Below, one piece after another: positions 35,543-42,478 of a stretch of 64,000 nucleotides of DNA. Made by a program: the position numbers and the translations under genes. Origin of the DNA: SZUA-309 sp965233675. GTDB lineage: Bacteria > Pseudomonadota > Gammaproteobacteria > Pseudomonadales > Azotimanducaceae. How positions within the stretch are numbered: position 1 is the first letter of the stretch; every line of letters begins with the position of its first letter. The notes below the pieces were generated by a model, which ran no database searches, was not told where the DNA came from, and saw only the letters and a list, made by a program, of their open reading frames with translations. The stretch spans positions 1,116,001-1,180,000 of the forward strand of contig OZ247498.1 of the NCBI GenBank assembly GCA_965233675.1. Reading direction: 5' to 3'.

Positions 35543-35865
35543 GGGTAGTTCTCCTGTAGGTTTGAGATGAGTTCGAAGAGTGCTGTCACCATTAGCGGCT
35601 GTGCATCCTCAATGGTCAGTTTCCCGTTGTGCACGAGCTCCATCAGGTCCGGCTGGAGTCGGTTTATCGCCTTCGCTTGTTGGATCATTGCTGGATGTAC
35701 TTTGTGCTCGACAGCCATGCCCCTCAGATCAGAAGCCTTCCCGCTTCGATGCGCCCGTACTCGACAGGCTGTTGAGCATGTCAACTTGTCGCTACGTGTT
35801 GCGATCGCGAGCAGGTCGCACCCGATGCACACAATCACGTAACGTTTGTGACTAAGCGTTACCAT
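35536..35865 (-). CDS. Hypothetical protein with zinc-finger-like start
   Basis: 109 residues from ATG 35865 (an ATG at 35874 is possible). Two Cys pairs at the N-terminus (CIGCDLLAIATRSDKLTCSTAC) suggest a small zinc-binding head, as in recombination or single-strand binding cofactors; a later helix (IQQAKAINRLQPDLMELVHNGKLTIEDAQPL) recalls the helical part of ParB-like proteins. First gene of the run that includes the protease; a long palindrome lies 26 nt upstream. Confidence 0.6.
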   Translation of the reverse strand: MVTLSHKRYVIVCIGCDLLAIATRSDKLTCSTACRVRAHRSGKASDLRGMAVEHKVHPAMIQQAKAINRLQPDLMELVHNGKLTIEDAQPLMVTALFELISNLQENYPC

Positions 35866-35890
35866 GGCCGTCACCCTCGCATGGCTTGAA

Positions 35891-35929
35891 CCCTGACTGA
35901 CGTGGGGAAATTCCTCACGCCAGCCAGGG
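35891..35929. promoter_or_regulatory. 39-bp near-perfect palindrome upstream of protease run
   Basis: Core CGTGGGGAAATTCCTCACG (35901-35919, one mismatched pair) is extended on both sides by CCCTG-CTG and CAG-CAGGG arms. Located 26 nt before the first gene of the morphogenesis run on the minus strand. It could be a repressor operator, an attenuator hairpin, or a nicking or replication site. Confidence 0.55.
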
Positions 35930-36041
35930 CCGGTCGTTGCAGTTGGTGTATTCGGGTCACCGGTTCATTCAAAACCCGAACTTTTTGCCATCCCACTTTC
36001 TTTAAACCCACACAGGACGTGCCTTTTCTCGCATGGCTACC

Positions 36042-36100
36042 GGGGCGGGTAAGGGTTGGGTGGGTAAGGTAGGGTAGGGTTAGGTAAGGTAAGAGAAGGT
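36042..36100 (+). repeat. G-rich telomere-like repeat tract
   Basis: Irregular repeats of GGGTAAG, GGGTAGG and GGTAAGG on the plus strand, with at least four closely spaced GGG runs, able in principle to form a G-quadruplex. It lies directly after the stop of the gene at 36100-36516 in an untranslated gap that runs to 35865. The remainder of that gap holds the palindrome and nothing else I can name. Confidence 0.65.
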
Positions 36101-36516
36101 CAGGTCTCCAGCCGCACCAACTCATCGATGACGCTGTACTGCATCTCTTCCGAAAGCTCCTTCTGCTCCTTGTCCAGCACGACGGTCCGCACGTTGGCGA
36201 TGACCACGTGATGCTTGAGTTTCGAGTAGGAAATACGGTCGCCTCTGAGCGGTTCTCCGAAGAGTTGGGTCCACTCTCGATAGAGATCTGATCGGCGTCC
36301 CACGTCAAATCGACCATATTTCTTCGGCTTACTGCGGATTCGTTTAACGCGATACCAGCGCTCGAGTTCATGGCCGAAGTGTTTTGCTGGTTCGATGACC
36401 TTGAAACGCACGACCACCCGATCCTGGCCGAATGCCATGGCTGTCCGGTAGTCGCAGTAGGCCAACTTGTACTCACCTGGGGGTATCGCGCCGTCATCAA
36501 TCAGATTCCCGCTCAT
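36100..36516 (-). CDS. Hypothetical phage-type protein
   Basis: 138 residues, begins MSGNLIDDGAIPPGEYKLAYCDY. Beta-rich, with an OB-fold-like look (VVVRFKVIEPAKHFGHELERWYRV), similar in general style to small phage replication or single-strand-binding accessory proteins, but I cannot name a family. Overlaps its upstream neighbour by 20 bp. Confidence 0.6.
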   Translation of the reverse strand: MSGNLIDDGAIPPGEYKLAYCDYRTAMAFGQDRVVVRFKVIEPAKHFGHELERWYRVKRIRSKPKKYGRFDVGRRSDLYREWTQLFGEPLRGDRISYSKLKHHVVIANVRTVVLDKEQKELSEEMQYSVIDELVRLET

Positions 36517-36685
36517 AGCGGGCCTCCATCGCTTTCAGCTGTTTTTTCCATTCCTGGATATTTCGGAGGCGGCCGAAAGGTGGATTCGCTTGTTGTTCAA
36601 AGTGAGCGATCAACCACTTCAGGTTTTCGACGCGGGTTTGGCGCTCCTGGCTGAGTCGACATGCAGCATCTTCAACAAAGCTCAT
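36497..36685 (-). CDS. Hypothetical helical protein, 62 residues
   Basis: Entirely helical and charged (LSQERQTRVENLKWLIAHF). Overlaps both neighbours by 4 and 20 bp, which supports a real operon gene. Function unknown. Confidence 0.5.
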   Translation of the reverse strand: MSFVEDAACRLSQERQTRVENLKWLIAHFEQQANPPFGRLRNIQEWKKQLKAMEARYERESD

Positions 36686-36939
36686 TGATCACTACTCCGC
36701 ACTGGTCGCAGATATTCAATTTGAGCGTCAGGGAAGCGCTGAATCAGTCGTTTTTCAGCTTGATCAAGCGTAAGCCCATTCGGACTACCGAAAGTGCCCT
36801 GATAGCCTCCTGAGAGCGCGTACACCCATGTGTTGATGTGGTGTTGGTCGTCTTGTGTGAGTTCGGCACGGTGGTATGATTCAATACAGGTCCCCGCCTG
36901 ATCGATCATACCCAACCGGCCTTCGGGCCGGTTTTTCAT
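36682..36939 (-). CDS. Hypothetical protein, 85 residues
   Basis: Begins at ATG 36939 directly after the TAA of the HTH gene; a second ATG at 36909 may be the true start. The first codons of the long form coincide with a GC-rich hairpin (36914-36930) that has a T-run on the plus strand. The sequence (GGYQGTFGSPNGLTLDQAEKRLIQRFPDAQIEYL) is not recognised. Confidence 0.5.
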   Translation of the reverse strand: MKNRPEGRLGMIDQAGTCIESYHRAELTQDDQHHINTWVYALSGGYQGTFGSPNGLTLDQAEKRLIQRFPDAQIEYLRPVRSSDQ

Positions 36940-37140
36940 TTAGGCAGCCTCATCCCCAGCGAGGATCCACTCGCGCAGCTTCGGCACATTCACATACCAA
37001 CGCCGGCCCTTCTTGACGATGGCGCCGAAGCGTTCGATGCCGTTCAGTTCGCGCTGATAAATCCACCAGCGAATCTGGTTCTCGCTGGCGATGTTGGGAT
37101 GGTTCGCCACGAAGTGTGGCAGTGTGCAGATGTCATCCAT
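36940..37140 (-). CDS. Small helix-turn-helix protein, possible excisionase
   Basis: 66 residues from ATG 37140 (GGAGA 8 nt upstream; a longer frame to 37308 is less likely). A single winged-helix-like unit ends in RFGAIVKKGRRWYVNVPKLREWIL, similar in layout to excisionase/AlpA-type proteins. It lies two genes from the integrase, where a directionality factor is expected. Confidence 0.65.
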   Translation of the reverse strand: MDDICTLPHFVANHPNIASENQIRWWIYQRELNGIERFGAIVKKGRRWYVNVPKLREWILAGDEAA

Positions 37141-37264
37141 TCCGCAAATCTCCGTTGTTCGAGGAGTGCGGAAAGTCCGAGGTTGGTTTTCCGCTGTCTC
37201 CGTTGAATGATTTCGAGAGAGCGGGGATGAATCTAGCGGATTGTTGTCGCCGAATTTAGGGACA

Positions 37265-37864
37265 TCAATCGTAGGTTCTTGGCGAATTCCTGTCCCTGGT
37301 TGCCTCATCTCCCAGGATTCTGTTCAGTTGTTTGGCGCTGATGGAGGGTAGGCCACAGTCCTCAAGAATGGCATTTGCGATCTCGCAAAACTCTGAGCCT
37401 TTGCCTGTGACCTCATCTATCCATGCGGTTGCCGCAGTTCCGAACTGGTCTGAGTAAAAGTCCGCCGCCAAGCACAGCAAATCGTCGCGAGCATAGTTTC
37501 GTGTCAGTCCTTTGCGAGGTACCCAATAGTCTGCAGCCCTTAGTTTCGAAATCTTGTGCAGTGTCTCCAGTGCACCCTCGAGGTCGCCATAGTTGAGCTT
37601 CTGGTGGTTCTCCCAGAGCAGTCTCAGTAGCTGCTGGGGCAATTCGGGCAAAGACTCGATTCTGGCCTGCAGCCGTTCAATGTCATGTGTGATCGTCGAA
37701 AGCAATTTACTGACTTCCTTCGGGTCGCCTTTGTACTCCACGCCTGATTTTTCGTTCCATAGCGCATCGCGCAGATTTGACACACCCTTCGCATATGAGC
37801 TTGCTACCTCAGGCGGGTGATCTTGCAGTATTGCCTTCAGAGTGCACCGGAGCCTCTCAGTCAT
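37265..37864 (-). CDS. Hypothetical protein coupled to the integrase
   Basis: 199 residues from ATG 37864, which overlaps the integrase stop by 8 bp. Mostly helical (DIERLQARIESLPELPQQLLRLLWENH), no domain recognised. Between its end and the HTH start (37140) is a 124-bp gap that may carry the promoter for the genes to the left. Confidence 0.6.
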   Translation of the reverse strand: MTERLRCTLKAILQDHPPEVASSYAKGVSNLRDALWNEKSGVEYKGDPKEVSKLLSTITHDIERLQARIESLPELPQQLLRLLWENHQKLNYGDLEGALETLHKISKLRAADYWVPRKGLTRNYARDDLLCLAADFYSDQFGTAATAWIDEVTGKGSEFCEIANAILEDCGLPSISAKQLNRILGDEATRDRNSPRTYD

Positions 37865-38927
37865 TCGGGTCACCGAACAGCCTGTCATTCAGCCGATCGC
37901 CCAGGTCAGCAACATGAGAGTCAAAAAAGTGGCTGTAGCGCTTGGTCATTGCGGCAGACTTGTGCCCGAGCACTTCCATGAGTTCGCGCTGGGTGGCGCC
38001 GGCCATCGCCAGATGCGATGCAGCCAGGTGGCGCAGATCATGGAACCGGACATCCGGCAGATTGGCCTCCTTTCTGATTTCTGCCCAAGCCTTGCGATAG
38101 TAAAACGGTGCGTAGCCAGTGGCGTTCTTGAACACGAAATCGCCGCCGCTGATGTCTGTTACTTTCTCCGCGGCTTTCATCTCAGTCAGCAGCTCGAGTG
38201 CATGACCCCGGATCGGGACCGGCCGGGAAGTGCCATTCTTCGTATTCAGGAGTCTGGCCACACCACGCTCGAGGTCTACATCCTTCCAGCGCAGCCCTAC
38301 GAGCTCGCCAGCGCGAGCGCCACTCAGCATGGCGCACACTGCGAAGGCATACATGTGCGGCTCGCTGGACGCCTTACAGGCCTTCAGGAGCCTCTTCTGC
38401 TCTGCTGGCGTCAGTAGACGATCACGTTCTGCCTCGCCGGGCAGGCGCCGGATTCGGGCCACGTTCTCTTTGATCCAGTCCCAGTGCTGGGCATCGGTCA
38501 AAACGGCGCTCACGGCGCTCATACGGCGGTTCACAGTGGCTGGAGAGAGAAGGGCGCCATGGCGGGATTCGATCTGCCGGAGCTGGTCCCGGGCATCGAT
38601 GAAGTCTGATCGGCGAAGGTTCACCAGGCGCTTCCTACCGAGTAACACTCCCTGTCGGTTCCGGGCATCTTCCTTCCACCACTTCAGGACGGTCTTCTGG
38701 TACTTGGTCAGGTGGCGGTCCGGATCTTCGAGATAGCGGTCTACGGCATCCGCGAGCGTGTACTTGGTGGGGGTGTCGAAGGCCTGGCCTTCTTCGATCA
38801 GGGCTTCTTTGCCTGCAGCCCACTGCTCGGCTTTCCGGCGGCTGGTGAAGGTTTGAGTAAGGGTAGGGTGGCCCGCCTTGCGAACCATGGCTGTGTATCG
38901 GCCGTTGCGCTCTCTAATCGTCGCCAC
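37857..38927 (-). CDS. int: Tyrosine integrase of island 1
   Basis: 356 residues. N-terminal arm-binding and SAM-like core-binding domains (to about 165) and a catalytic domain with the full set: Arg205 (GARAGELVGLRW), Lys230, His296-x2-Arg299 (FHDLRH), His322 (LGHKS) and the nucleophile Tyr331. Catalyses site-specific insertion at tRNA-Cys. Its start overlaps the small gene upstream by 14 bp. Intact, so the element may still move. Confidence 0.94.
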   Translation of the reverse strand: MATIRERNGRYTAMVRKAGHPTLTQTFTSRRKAEQWAAGKEALIEEGQAFDTPTKYTLADAVDRYLEDPDRHLTKYQKTVLKWWKEDARNRQGVLLGRKRLVNLRRSDFIDARDQLRQIESRHGALLSPATVNRRMSAVSAVLTDAQHWDWIKENVARIRRLPGEAERDRLLTPAEQKRLLKACKASSEPHMYAFAVCAMLSGARAGELVGLRWKDVDLERGVARLLNTKNGTSRPVPIRGHALELLTEMKAAEKVTDISGGDFVFKNATGYAPFYYRKAWAEIRKEANLPDVRFHDLRHLAASHLAMAGATQRELMEVLGHKSAAMTKRYSHFFDSHVADLGDRLNDRLFGDPND

Positions 38928-39288
38928 GATCTACCTGAACTGATTTTTCGACTGATACTCGAAATGCTCGCAGCCAAAGAGGGATGTCGAATTGGACGCG
39001 GCTGGCGACCTGGTTCTGAGCACTGGTAGTCCCACCAAACCCACCGATACCTGCCACGTTGAGCTTCGCACCGCCTTTTTCTGAGCTCTCGGTTGTGATG
39101 GCGACGTCGAAACGGACCACCAGGGTGTTACCGCCGCTGCTCGCTTCGATACCGTTGATGGATCTGTCGATGCCGACGTTGGCAATTGACTCCTTCAGCT
39201 TTCCGTTGGCGTTCGTTTTTTCTATACCAGCGGAGATCTGGCTGAGGGTCTCAGAGATGAACTCATCGAGTTCCACGTGAAGCCTCAC
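38914..39288 (-). CDS. Hypothetical protein between att site and integrase (island 1)
   Basis: 124 residues. A helical N-terminus, then a beta-sandwich-like region with NTLVVRFDVAITTESSEKGGAKLNVAGIGGFGG and a hydrophobic terminal strand. The pattern recalls the small trypsin-co-occurring (trypco2) domain of counter-invasion islands, but this is a loose resemblance. Overlaps the integrase start by 14 bp. Island 2 has an unrelated small gene in the same slot. Confidence 0.6.
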   Translation of the reverse strand: MRLHVELDEFISETLSQISAGIEKTNANGKLKESIANVGIDRSINGIEASSGGNTLVVRFDVAITTESSEKGGAKLNVAGIGGFGGTTSAQNQVASRVQFDIPLWLRAFRVSVEKSVQVDRGDD

Positions 39289-39325
39289 TGATCAACAGTG
39301 AGCAAAAGTCTACCACGCTGATTCC

Positions 39326-39347
39326 AACTGTGCCAAAAGTGTGACAA
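39326..39347. promoter_or_regulatory. Right arm-type repeat pair of island 1
   Basis: Exact 22-bp copy, in the same orientation, of 29858-29879: TGTGCCAAA at 39329 and TGTGACAA at 39340, 11 bp apart. Lies between the att site and the first gene, 37 bp before its start, so it may also affect integrase expression. Confidence 0.6.
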
Positions 39348-39393
39348 GCTATGTATTCGGCGCTTGGGAATCAGCGTAAGTCTTTGAATTTGT

Positions 39394-39438
39394 TGGAGGC
39401 TGAGGTCGGAATCGAACCGGCGTACACGGAGTTGCAGT
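39394..39438. repeat. Right attachment site within tRNA-Cys
   Basis: 45 bp identical to the left copy at 29710-29754; forms the 3' part of the functional tRNA-Cys gene, which is therefore supplied by the element. Confidence 0.92.
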
Positions 39439-39467
39439 CCGCTGCATAACCACTCTGCCACTCAGCC
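39394..39467 (-). tRNA. tRNA-Cys (GCA)
   Basis: 74 nt including an encoded CCA. The acceptor stem GGCTGAG pairs with CTCAGCC; the anticodon loop carries GCA (GGACTGCAACTCC), and the T arm has GGTTCGATTCC. Intact despite serving as integration site. The 200 bp to its right hold no gene before the small frame ending at 39668; a GC inverted repeat (CGCGGGCTG ... CAGCCCGCG, about 39600-39658) is seen there. Confidence 0.95.
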
Positions 39468-39667
39468 TGGGCGACGACGCCTCGGTGCCTGATCGGATCA
39501 GGGAGGGTCGGAAGGCCGCGCATTTTAGCCATGTTGGGGGGAAAGCGCGAGTGCGCGCCGGCTGAATCACACCGGTGAACCAGTCCGGTGGGATAAAGAC
39601 GCGGGCTGAGAGCGTCTGAGGGAGAGAACTCAGGGGATAGAGGGTGCTCCCAGCCCGCGGAGGGGAC

Positions 39668-39832
39668 TCAGTCGCCGACCATCGGGGGTGGCGCTCTGCG
39701 TTCGATCGCAAACTGTCGGAAGGCGACGGCCAGTTCCCGCCGTTTCAGGCTTTCCAGCGTCAACTTCCGGTGCAGGAAAAGGTTCCAGCAGCCCAGTATG
39801 ATCAGCATGATTGTCACGGTGCCTGTGGGCAT
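39668..39832 (-). CDS. Small membrane protein, 54 residues
   Basis: From ATG 39832 with GAGGAG 8 nt upstream. An N-terminal hydrophobic helix (TVTIMLIILGCWNLFL) is followed by a basic, helical tail (RKLTLESLKRRELAVAFRQF). Not recognised. The strong ribosome binding site and membrane-helix pattern favour a real gene, but coding evidence from a short frame is limited. Confidence 0.5.
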   Translation of the reverse strand: MPTGTVTIMLIILGCWNLFLHRKLTLESLKRRELAVAFRQFAIERRAPPPMVGD

Positions 39833-39990
39833 TGCTGCCACTCCTCACGTTTGCCACGGTGAATAGAGTACGGATTGCCCGGGACAGAACGCTGCCCGGC
39901 AAGCCAGCGTCCGGTCAATCCGGGTCAGTTGGCGCTTTGCGCGCGTACAGGCGCACCGCTCGAAGCAGCGGCAGGATCATCAATGTCGGC

Positions 39991-40026
39991 GGGATCAGCG
40001 GGATCAGCGGGATCAGCAGGATCAGC
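39991..40026. repeat. 9-bp tandem repeat before hydrolase gene
   Basis: Four copies of GGGATCAGC (last one AGGATCAGC), ending 14 bp before the ATG at 40041. It would form part of the mRNA leader. Confidence 0.85.
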
Positions 40027-40040
40027 AGAAAGGGAGACAG

Positions 40041-40745
40041 ATGAGCAACGACGAGATTGCGCCACCCCCCGGCTGGCACAGCCTGTTGGAAGGGCGGGTC
40101 GGCGCCGAGATTTCGGCCCTCATGCTGCAGTTGCCCATGTTGCGAATGACGGTGCCGAGGGGCACCGGTCCGGTGATGGTGCTGCCCGGATTCATGGCGG
40201 ACGATGCGTCCACCTGGCTGCTGCGTCGCTTTCTGGGCAGTCTTGGTTATGCCGTGGCCCCCTGGGAGATGGGGCTGAATCGAGGGCCGATGATGGCCTA
40301 CCTGCCCGCGCTGATCGAGCGTCTCGAGGCCTGGCAGGCGCGGACGGGTGAGCGACCGAGCCTGGTCGGGTGGAGCCGGGGCGGAACGCTGTCGCGGGAA
40401 ATTGCCCGGGAACGTCCTGATCTGATCCGCACGGTGGTAACCCTGGGCAGCCCGGTGCGTGGTGGTGTCGGCGGGACCAGTATCGGCAGGATGGTGACCG
40501 CGCAAACCGGTCTGACCCCGGCTCAGATTTCCAGCCTGCTCCGTGAGCGTCAGAAGACGCCCATCACCACGCCGATCACGGCCTTATATTCGAAAACGGA
40601 TGGGGTGGTGGCCTGGCAGGCCTGTGTGGATGATCTCAATCCGAATGTCACCCACCATGTGGTGCAGGGTTCCCATGTGGGGCTCGGCTTCAATGCGGCC
40701 GTTTACCGGCTGGTCGCCAGGACGCTGGCGGCATTCCACCGCTAG
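40041..40745 (+). CDS. Alpha/beta hydrolase, lipase-like
   Basis: 234 residues, no signal peptide. Oxyanion strand VMVLPGFMADDASTWLL, nucleophile elbow GWSRGG (family GxSxG), acidic region ALYSKTDGVVAW and a His near the end (GSHVGLGFN). AAGGGAGACAG precedes ATG. It resembles the second hydrolase at 41235-42062 in layout (same GFxADD, SRSDGVVxW and GSHxGxGFN blocks), so the two are paralogues flanking phaR. Likely acts on an ester connected with storage lipid metabolism; inference from neighbours. Confidence 0.8.
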   Translation: MSNDEIAPPPGWHSLLEGRVGAEISALMLQLPMLRMTVPRGTGPVMVLPGFMADDASTWLLRRFLGSLGYAVAPWEMGLNRGPMMAYLPALIERLEAWQARTGERPSLVGWSRGGTLSREIARERPDLIRTVVTLGSPVRGGVGGTSIGRMVTAQTGLTPAQISSLLRERQKTPITTPITALYSKTDGVVAWQACVDDLNPNVTHHVVQGSHVGLGFNAAVYRLVARTLAAFHR

Positions 40746-40797
40746 CGGCTGCGACGGACGCGGGAACGGCTGGGGGGCAGGGCAGGCGAACGCCTGC

Positions 40798-41238
40798 TCA
40801 GGAGGCGTCTTCCTTGTTGCCGGGTGCGGTATTGCGCTTTGGTTCGGTGAACGTCCGCTCCATGGCCTTTGCCATGAAGTTGAAGGGGTTCAGGTCGTTC
40901 ATCTCTTTCATCCGCCGGCGCAGCTGGTCCTGATGCTCGAGAAAAGTGAGGATACTCTGCTCGATATAGCGGGAGACCACGCTGCCCACGTTATCGCCGT
41001 AGAAGCGGATCACCTGTTCGATCACCCGATTGGTCAGCACCGGCTCGTGGCCTTCCGCCTCCTGTTCCGAGAGGATCTGCAGCAGAATCTGACGGGTGAT
41101 GTCTGTGGCGTCTTTGCTGTCAGTGACATGGATGCTCTCACCCTTGAGGATGAATTTGCGCACATCGTCGACGGTGACGTACTGGCTCTCTTCGAGGTCG
41201 TACAGTCGGCGGTTCGGATACTTTTTGAACTCTCTCAT
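40798..41238 (-). CDS. phaR: Polyhydroxyalkanoate synthesis repressor PhaR
   Basis: DNA- and PHA-binding regulator that represses phasin genes until granules form; 146 residues. The conserved N-terminus REFKKYPNRRLYDLEESQYV and the following VRKFILKGESI, plus the accumulation-regulator domain (LLQILSEQEAEG ... VIRFYGDNVGSVVSRYIEQSI), are typical. ATG 41238 overlaps the stop of the hydrolase gene upstream. Candidate binding sites lie before the phasin gene at 44045-44090. Confidence 0.93.
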   Translation of the reverse strand: MREFKKYPNRRLYDLEESQYVTVDDVRKFILKGESIHVTDSKDATDITRQILLQILSEQEAEGHEPVLTNRVIEQVIRFYGDNVGSVVSRYIEQSILTFLEHQDQLRRRMKEMNDLNPFNFMAKAMERTFTEPKRNTAPGNKEDAS

Positions 41239-42062
41239 GCAAGCCTTCCGTCGGTGAATGCATCCGGCTGGGCCGGTTTGGGATACCACAGGGTGCGGCA
41301 ACCGTGTCGTTTGAAGGGGCGCCATTGGCCTTCAGGCTGGGCAAGACGGTCGGCGATCACGTTGAGCACCAGGGGATTGAACCCCATGCCCGAGTGGCTG
41401 CCCACCACCTCCACATTCTCCGCCTGATGGCCTTCGTATTCGAGGCACGTCGTCCAGTGCACCACGCCATCCGATCGTGAATAGATCGCCGTACTCGGAA
41501 CCGGCGGTGCAGCGGCTGGAAACTCCAGCATCTGATCGCGCATTTCTTCTTCGGTCATGCCGGATAGATTCTGAAAGAGGCGGCTGACCATGGAATTGAC
41601 GTTATCGGGACCATTCGACGCAAACGGGCTGCCGAGTGTGATCACCTGACGCACCCGATCCGGATACTCATGTGCCAGGATCCTGGCGAATACGCCGCCC
41701 AGGCTCTGACCGACGATGGAAACCGTGCCGCCGGCCGCGTCCAGCACTGCTTCAAAGCGACCGCGCAGTTGCTCCTGGATTTCCACACTGCCCGTGTTCT
41801 GGCCAAGCTCCCACGGCAGTGCATCGTAGTTGAGACGGCGGAGCATCTGACGCAGCAGGAGGGTGGACTGATCACCGGCCGTGAAGCCGGGGAGGGTGAG
41901 AACGGTGTGACCGTCGCCTCTTGGTGAGCGGGCGAGGAGCGGCCAGCTGTAGGCCAGCGATGTCATCTCGAGCATGACCCGCGGCAACTCGGTCGCGGAA
42001 TCCAGGAATCTCGGGCCGGCAGGCCCGTCTTCCGGTATTTCCAGAGCTTCGTACACACGCAA
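41235..42062 (-). CDS. Alpha/beta hydrolase, lipase-like, paralogue
   Basis: 275 residues. VLTLPGFTAGDQSTLLLRQ, the nucleophile elbow GQSLGG, ITLGSPFASNG, acidic region IYSRSDGVVHW and His in GSHSGMGFN. Paralogue of the protein at 40041-40745. Translationally coupled to phaR downstream. The 416-bp gap to its right (42063-42478) holds a promoter for the WS/DGAT gene and no supported coding sequence. Confidence 0.8.
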   Translation of the reverse strand: MRVYEALEIPEDGPAGPRFLDSATELPRVMLEMTSLAYSWPLLARSPRGDGHTVLTLPGFTAGDQSTLLLRQMLRRLNYDALPWELGQNTGSVEIQEQLRGRFEAVLDAAGGTVSIVGQSLGGVFARILAHEYPDRVRQVITLGSPFASNGPDNVNSMVSRLFQNLSGMTEEEMRDQMLEFPAAAPPVPSTAIYSRSDGVVHWTTCLEYEGHQAENVEVVGSHSGMGFNPLVLNVIADRLAQPEGQWRPFKRHGCRTLWYPKPAQPDAFTDGRLA

Positions 42063-42225
42063 CTCCCAAACAGACGTGCCGGAGTGTTACGGAGAAGTTT
42101 CAGTCGGTCAACCGCTATTTGCTGCGCTGCAATATGGATTCGGCGCCTGTATCCGATGGCCGCTTCCGTGAACGGGAACGGCCTGAGGGGGCGCTGCTTC
42201 CTGGAAAACATACTTCTCGGAATCA

Positions 42226-42253
42226 TTGATTTGTCACCGCCGATGACTACAAT
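42226..42253 (+). promoter_or_regulatory. Sigma-70-type promoter for WS/DGAT gene
   Basis: TTGATT (42226-42231), 16-bp spacer, TACAAT (42248-42253). It implies a leader of about 220 nt before the GTG at 42479. Confidence 0.5.
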
Positions 42254-42478
42254 GCGCGCCCATCTGGATATCGCACTGCACCAAAATGGCGCTTTCGAGG
42301 CAGGACATGCACCACTCGGAGGCTCACAGAGAGGCGGGCTGCGGCTGGAATTTTCAAAAAAGTGATTTTGATTCAACGTGTTAGCGGCGACCGAAGGGCT
42401 GGCACGCGGTTTGCTCACCGATATTGAGCGGCATTTTCCTGATGAGCACCACAACTCAGAGATGAGAAGGAGACCAAG

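Larger units (their letters stand above)
29710..39438. mobile_element. Integrated element in tRNA-Cys, putative phage satellite (island 1)
   Basis: About 9.7 kb between two identical 45-bp copies of the tRNA-Cys 3' part. The intact tRNA is on the right, next to a tyrosine integrase, as expected for insertion into a tRNA. Contents: integrase, HTH protein, several small genes, a ClpP-type protease with a zinc ribbon, a Nu1-like terminase small subunit, a module with an S24-like protein and membrane proteins, and at the left end two small plus-strand genes. Portal, capsid, large terminase, tail and lysis genes are absent, so it cannot make a virion alone. A satellite or a strongly reduced prophage fits; the parallel with island 2 favours satellite. 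Confidence 0.85.

Noticed and set aside
35871..36500. Long minus-strand frame over the G-rich tract
   Set aside because: Shadow of the 138-residue gene and of the repeat tract; the translated repeat (LPYLTLPYLTHP) is low complexity.
36914..36936. Terminator-like hairpin with T-run on the plus strand
   Set aside because: No plus-strand gene ends nearby; kept only as a note in the adjacent gene.
42084..42365. 93-residue frame in the gap before WS/DGAT
   Set aside because: Covers the likely promoter, has no Shine-Dalgarno sequence and odd composition.
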